DNA from: Gemmataceae bacterium
GTDB taxonomy: Bacteria; Planctomycetota; Planctomycetia; Gemmatales; Gemmataceae
Direction of reading: 5' to 3'
DNA length: 64,000 nt
Assembly (NCBI GenBank): GCA_019636445.1
Contig: JAHBXO010000009.1
Span: 62,001 to 126,000 of the forward strand
Every line of letters starts with the position of its first letter. Within the stretch, counting starts at the first letter, position 1. Positions 61,769 through 64,000 of this stretch are shown in pieces. The translations under genes and the position numbers were made by a program. Below the pieces are notes generated by a model. That model did no database searches. It was not told where the DNA came from and saw only the letters and a program-made list of their open reading frames with translations.

Positions 61769-63736
61769 ATGTCGCGTCTCCTCTTCTTGCTCGTCTTACT
61801 CGTCGGCACAATGCCGATCCATGCCGATGGCCCGAAAGACAACCTGTCGGACAATGTGCGACCAGTGCCGCCGAAGGGAAGCGCGGTCAAACCCGAGGAC
61901 GCGGCCGAACTGCGAGCGGGGTTGGACGAACTCGGCAAGCAAATCGCTGCGTTGAAAGACAATCCGCTGCTGCCGGATGTGGAAATTTATCACAAGGCCG
62001 TGCGATATGGATTGGAGCACAACGAGCTGTACGTGTTGACAGATCCGAAAACGATGAAGACCACGCGGAACGATGTTCCCGTCGCGAAGAAACACATTCA
62101 GACGGGCCTGCAGCGCGCCAAGGAATTGAAGGACGGCAAGCCCAGCTGGACGACGGCAACCGGCCTCGTCGTCCGCGGCTACCGCTCGAAGATCGACGGC
62201 GACGTGCAGCCGTTCGGCCTCGTGATCCCGAAGGAATACGACTTTGCCGGCACGAACAAGCATCGCCTCGATTTCTGGTGGCACGGCCGATACGAGAACA
62301 ATCTCGAACTCTCCTTCATCGCCGAGCGCGAGCGCAGCGCCGGCCAGTTCACGCCGGCCGGCGCGATCGTCGTGCATCCCTTCGGCCGGTTCAGCAACGC
62401 CAACAAGTTCGCCGGCGAGATCGACTCGCTCGAAATCCTCGATTTCCTCAAGAAACACTATCGCATCGACGAATCGCGCATCGTCGCCCGCGGCTTCAGC
62501 ATGGGCGGCGCCGCCTGCTGGCAGTACGCCGTCCACTACCCGACGCTCTTCTGTGCCGCCGCGCCGGGGGCGGGCTTCTCCGAGACGCGGGAGTTCCTTC
62601 GTGACTTTCAGGACGAAGTGGTAAAGCCAACCTGGTACGAGAAGAAGTTGTGGCGGATGTACGACGCGACGGAGTACGCCCAGAACATCTTCAACATCCC
62701 GACGGTCGCGTACAGCGGCGAGATCGACCGCCAAAAGCAGGCCGCCGACGTGATGGCGCGCGAGATGAAGAAGGTCGGTCTGGAACTGACGCACATCATC
62801 GGCCCGAAGACCGGGCACAGCTACGAAAAAGGCGCAAAACTTGAGGTCGAGAAACGGATCGACGCGTTCGCGTCGAAGGGTAAGGATGCATTCCCGAAGG
62901 AGATCAAGTTCGTCACGCACACCTTGCGGTACAACCAGTGCGGTCCGTTCGAGATCCTGCAACTGGTCAAGCACTGGGAACCGGCGACGCTGAGCGCGAC
63001 GTTCTCCGACGATGTCGCCAACATCCAGACTACGGGCATCGCGGCATTCAAGTTCCATTTGCCCAAAGCCGGCGTGTGGGACGTAATTGTCAATGGCCGC
63101 AAGATCGCCGCCAAGGCGTCCGTCGGCGCCGGGCCGCATGTCGTAGTAGGGCCGCCGAAGTTTGAAAACTGGGGCTTTGGCGAGGAAACGAAAGGCCTCG
63201 TCAAACGCCCCGGTTTGCAAGGCCCCATCGACGACGCCTTCATGGATTCCTTCATCATGGTGAAGCCGACCGGCAAGCCGATGAACGAGGCGATTGGCAA
63301 ATGGGTCGATCTCGAGATGAAGCACGCCATTGATCATTGGAGGCAGCAATTCCGCGGTGACGCCCGCGTGAAGGCGGACACGGACATCACCGACGACGAC
63401 ATCAAGAACCACAATCTCGTGCTCTGGGGTGATCCGAAGAGCAACGCCATCCTCGCGAAGATCTATGACAAGACGCCGGTCCGCACCTTCGGTGACAAGA
63501 CCGTTTCGGTGTTCATCTACCCGAACCCGTTGAATCCTAAGAAGTACATCGTTCTGAATAGCGGTTTCACCTACCGCGAGTACGCGTACCTGAACAACGC
63601 CCGGCAGGTGCCGATGCTGCCCGACTACGCGATCGTGGACGTGACGACCCCGCCAAATTCCCGCTTCCCCGGCAAGGTGACAGTCGCCGGATTCTTCGAC
63701 GAGAACTGGAAGCTCCAGCCGAATCACGGTCAATAA
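61769..63736 (+). CDS. Exported alpha/beta hydrolase (prolyl oligopeptidase-like) with C-terminal domain
   Basis: 655 aa. Signal peptide MSRLLFLLVLLVGTMPIHA. Hydrolase core ~120-365: PFGLVIPKEYD, LDFWWHGRYENNLEL, and the nucleophile elbow GFSMGGAACW (Ser in GxSxGG), with His in KTGHSYEKG late in the core. A C-terminal ~270-residue beta-rich domain (FVTHTLRYNQCGPFEI...) follows. Function likely esterase or peptidase on an extracytoplasmic substrate; the substrate is unknown. It precedes the truncated phosphatase-like gene by 17 nt. Confidence 0.85.
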   Translation: MSRLLFLLVLLVGTMPIHADGPKDNLSDNVRPVPPKGSAVKPEDAAELRAGLDELGKQIAALKDNPLLPDVEIYHKAVRYGLEHNELYVLTDPKTMKTTRNDVPVAKKHIQTGLQRAKELKDGKPSWTTATGLVVRGYRSKIDGDVQPFGLVIPKEYDFAGTNKHRLDFWWHGRYENNLELSFIAERERSAGQFTPAGAIVVHPFGRFSNANKFAGEIDSLEILDFLKKHYRIDESRIVARGFSMGGAACWQYAVHYPTLFCAAAPGAGFSETREFLRDFQDEVVKPTWYEKKLWRMYDATEYAQNIFNIPTVAYSGEIDRQKQAADVMAREMKKVGLELTHIIGPKTGHSYEKGAKLEVEKRIDAFASKGKDAFPKEIKFVTHTLRYNQCGPFEILQLVKHWEPATLSATFSDDVANIQTTGIAAFKFHLPKAGVWDVIVNGRKIAAKASVGAGPHVVVGPPKFENWGFGEETKGLVKRPGLQGPIDDAFMDSFIMVKPTGKPMNEAIGKWVDLEMKHAIDHWRQQFRGDARVKADTDITDDDIKNHNLVLWGDPKSNAILAKIYDKTPVRTFGDKTVSVFIYPNPLNPKKYIVLNSGFTYREYAYLNNARQVPMLPDYAIVDVTTPPNSRFPGKVTVAGFFDENWKLQPNHGQ

Positions 63737-63753
63737 CGCCCCGAGATCCCGCG

Positions 63754-64000
63754 ATGTCTGCCCCGCGTTTCGCCCGCGTCCTGCTTCTGCTCTCACCGGC
63801 GCTGCTGCTGCTCGCGACGGTCGGCTTTGTGATTCTCAAGCCGACCGCGCCTGCGAACTCCGTCGCGTCGGGGCCGATCGCCTCGACCGGCGGCGGCAAG
63901 CTCGTGGTCCTCGCCGTCTTCGATCAACTCCGCGGCGACTACCTCGAACGCTGGAAACAGCACTTCGGTTCGGCCGGATTCGAGCGGATGAAGCGCGATG
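63754..64000 (+). CDS. Alkaline phosphatase/phosphodiesterase family protein, 5' part only
   Basis: The first 82 codons lie in the window. ATG at 63754, 17 nt after the hydrolase gene. Signal-anchor N-terminus (RVLLLLSPALLLLATVGFVIL). Then KLVVLAVFDQLRGDYLERWKQHF and GSAGFERMKRD, the beginning of PafA-type alkaline phosphatase/nucleotide pyrophosphatase proteins (VVxxDQxRxDYL). Catalytic Thr and metal ligands lie beyond the edge. Confidence 0.75.
   Translation, partial: MSAPRFARVLLLLSPALLLLATVGFVILKPTAPANSVASGPIASTGGGKLVVLAVFDQLRGDYLERWKQHFGSAGFERMKRD

Noticed and set aside
1..64000. tRNA, rRNA, insertion sequences, prophage or integron features
   Set aside because: No tRNA-like cloverleaf, rRNA segment, transposase or integrase was recognised on reading both strands; a tRNA scan would be needed to exclude a missed tRNA.

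Overview
The window comes from a high-GC bacterium of the phylum Planctomycetota, probably family Gemmataceae. This is inferred from gene content, not from a marker-gene match. The signs are four large Ser/Thr kinases with planctomycete architectures, a sigma factor coupled to a kinase, an N-terminal LEDR-P sorting-like motif, a tubulin-like domain protein, a plant/chlamydia-type enoyl reductase, an aspartokinase with four ACT domains, and archaeal-type tetrahydromethanopterin (H4MPT) biosynthesis genes. No rRNA, tRNA, CRISPR array, insertion sequence or prophage was seen. Genes are tightly packed with many 1-14 nt overlaps.

Layout. 1-6.1 kb: secreted PQQ-propeller and HEAT proteins, fumC, an epimerase, and gatB followed by a small protein and a VapC-like toxin. 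6.1-14.5 kb: DUF4058 protein, a PLP transsulfuration enzyme, a lipoprotein with a degenerate phosphatase domain, fabI, a kinase-tubulin fusion, and bacterioferritin with its ferredoxin. 14.7-21.4 kb: Tricorn-like protease and a duplicated amidohydrolase converging on a clear terminator, then an ACT protein. 21.5-33.6 kb: signalling region with a kinase carrying a 144-bp tandem repeat, an ECF sigma/kinase/LEDR operon, cstA with an insertion, and a zinc-ribbon kinase. 33.6-39.2 kb: a probable selenoprotein with an in-frame TGA, an LSm-like small protein, marR/ilvC around a double palindrome, a perfect 46-bp palindrome, and a small operon with an MlaE-type permease. 39.2-46.3 kb: a five-gene H4MPT-type operon (GT2, DHPS-like, PabB, DUF447, beta-RFAP synthase) and an MsbA-like exporter. 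46.4-54.5 kb: several exported proteins, lysC, a methyltransferase and nagA. 54.6-64 kb: SDR, a DevBC-like exporter without its ATPase, a purA-uppS-cdsA-phoH run, a secreted hydrolase and a truncated phosphatase-like gene.

How the genes relate. Central metabolism is represented by fumC, ilvC, lysC, purA and fabI. Envelope precursor synthesis is represented by uppS, cdsA and nagA. Iron storage is a bfr/bfd pair. The H4MPT operon fits C1 transfer or detoxification, with PabB plausibly supplying 4-aminobenzoate to beta-RFAP synthase. The kinases are the main regulatory theme. The observations I rate highest are the candidate selenoprotein (Cys-Gly-Sec plus a SECIS-like hairpin), the kinase-tubulin fusion, and the compact H4MPT operon with an embedded glycosyltransferase.
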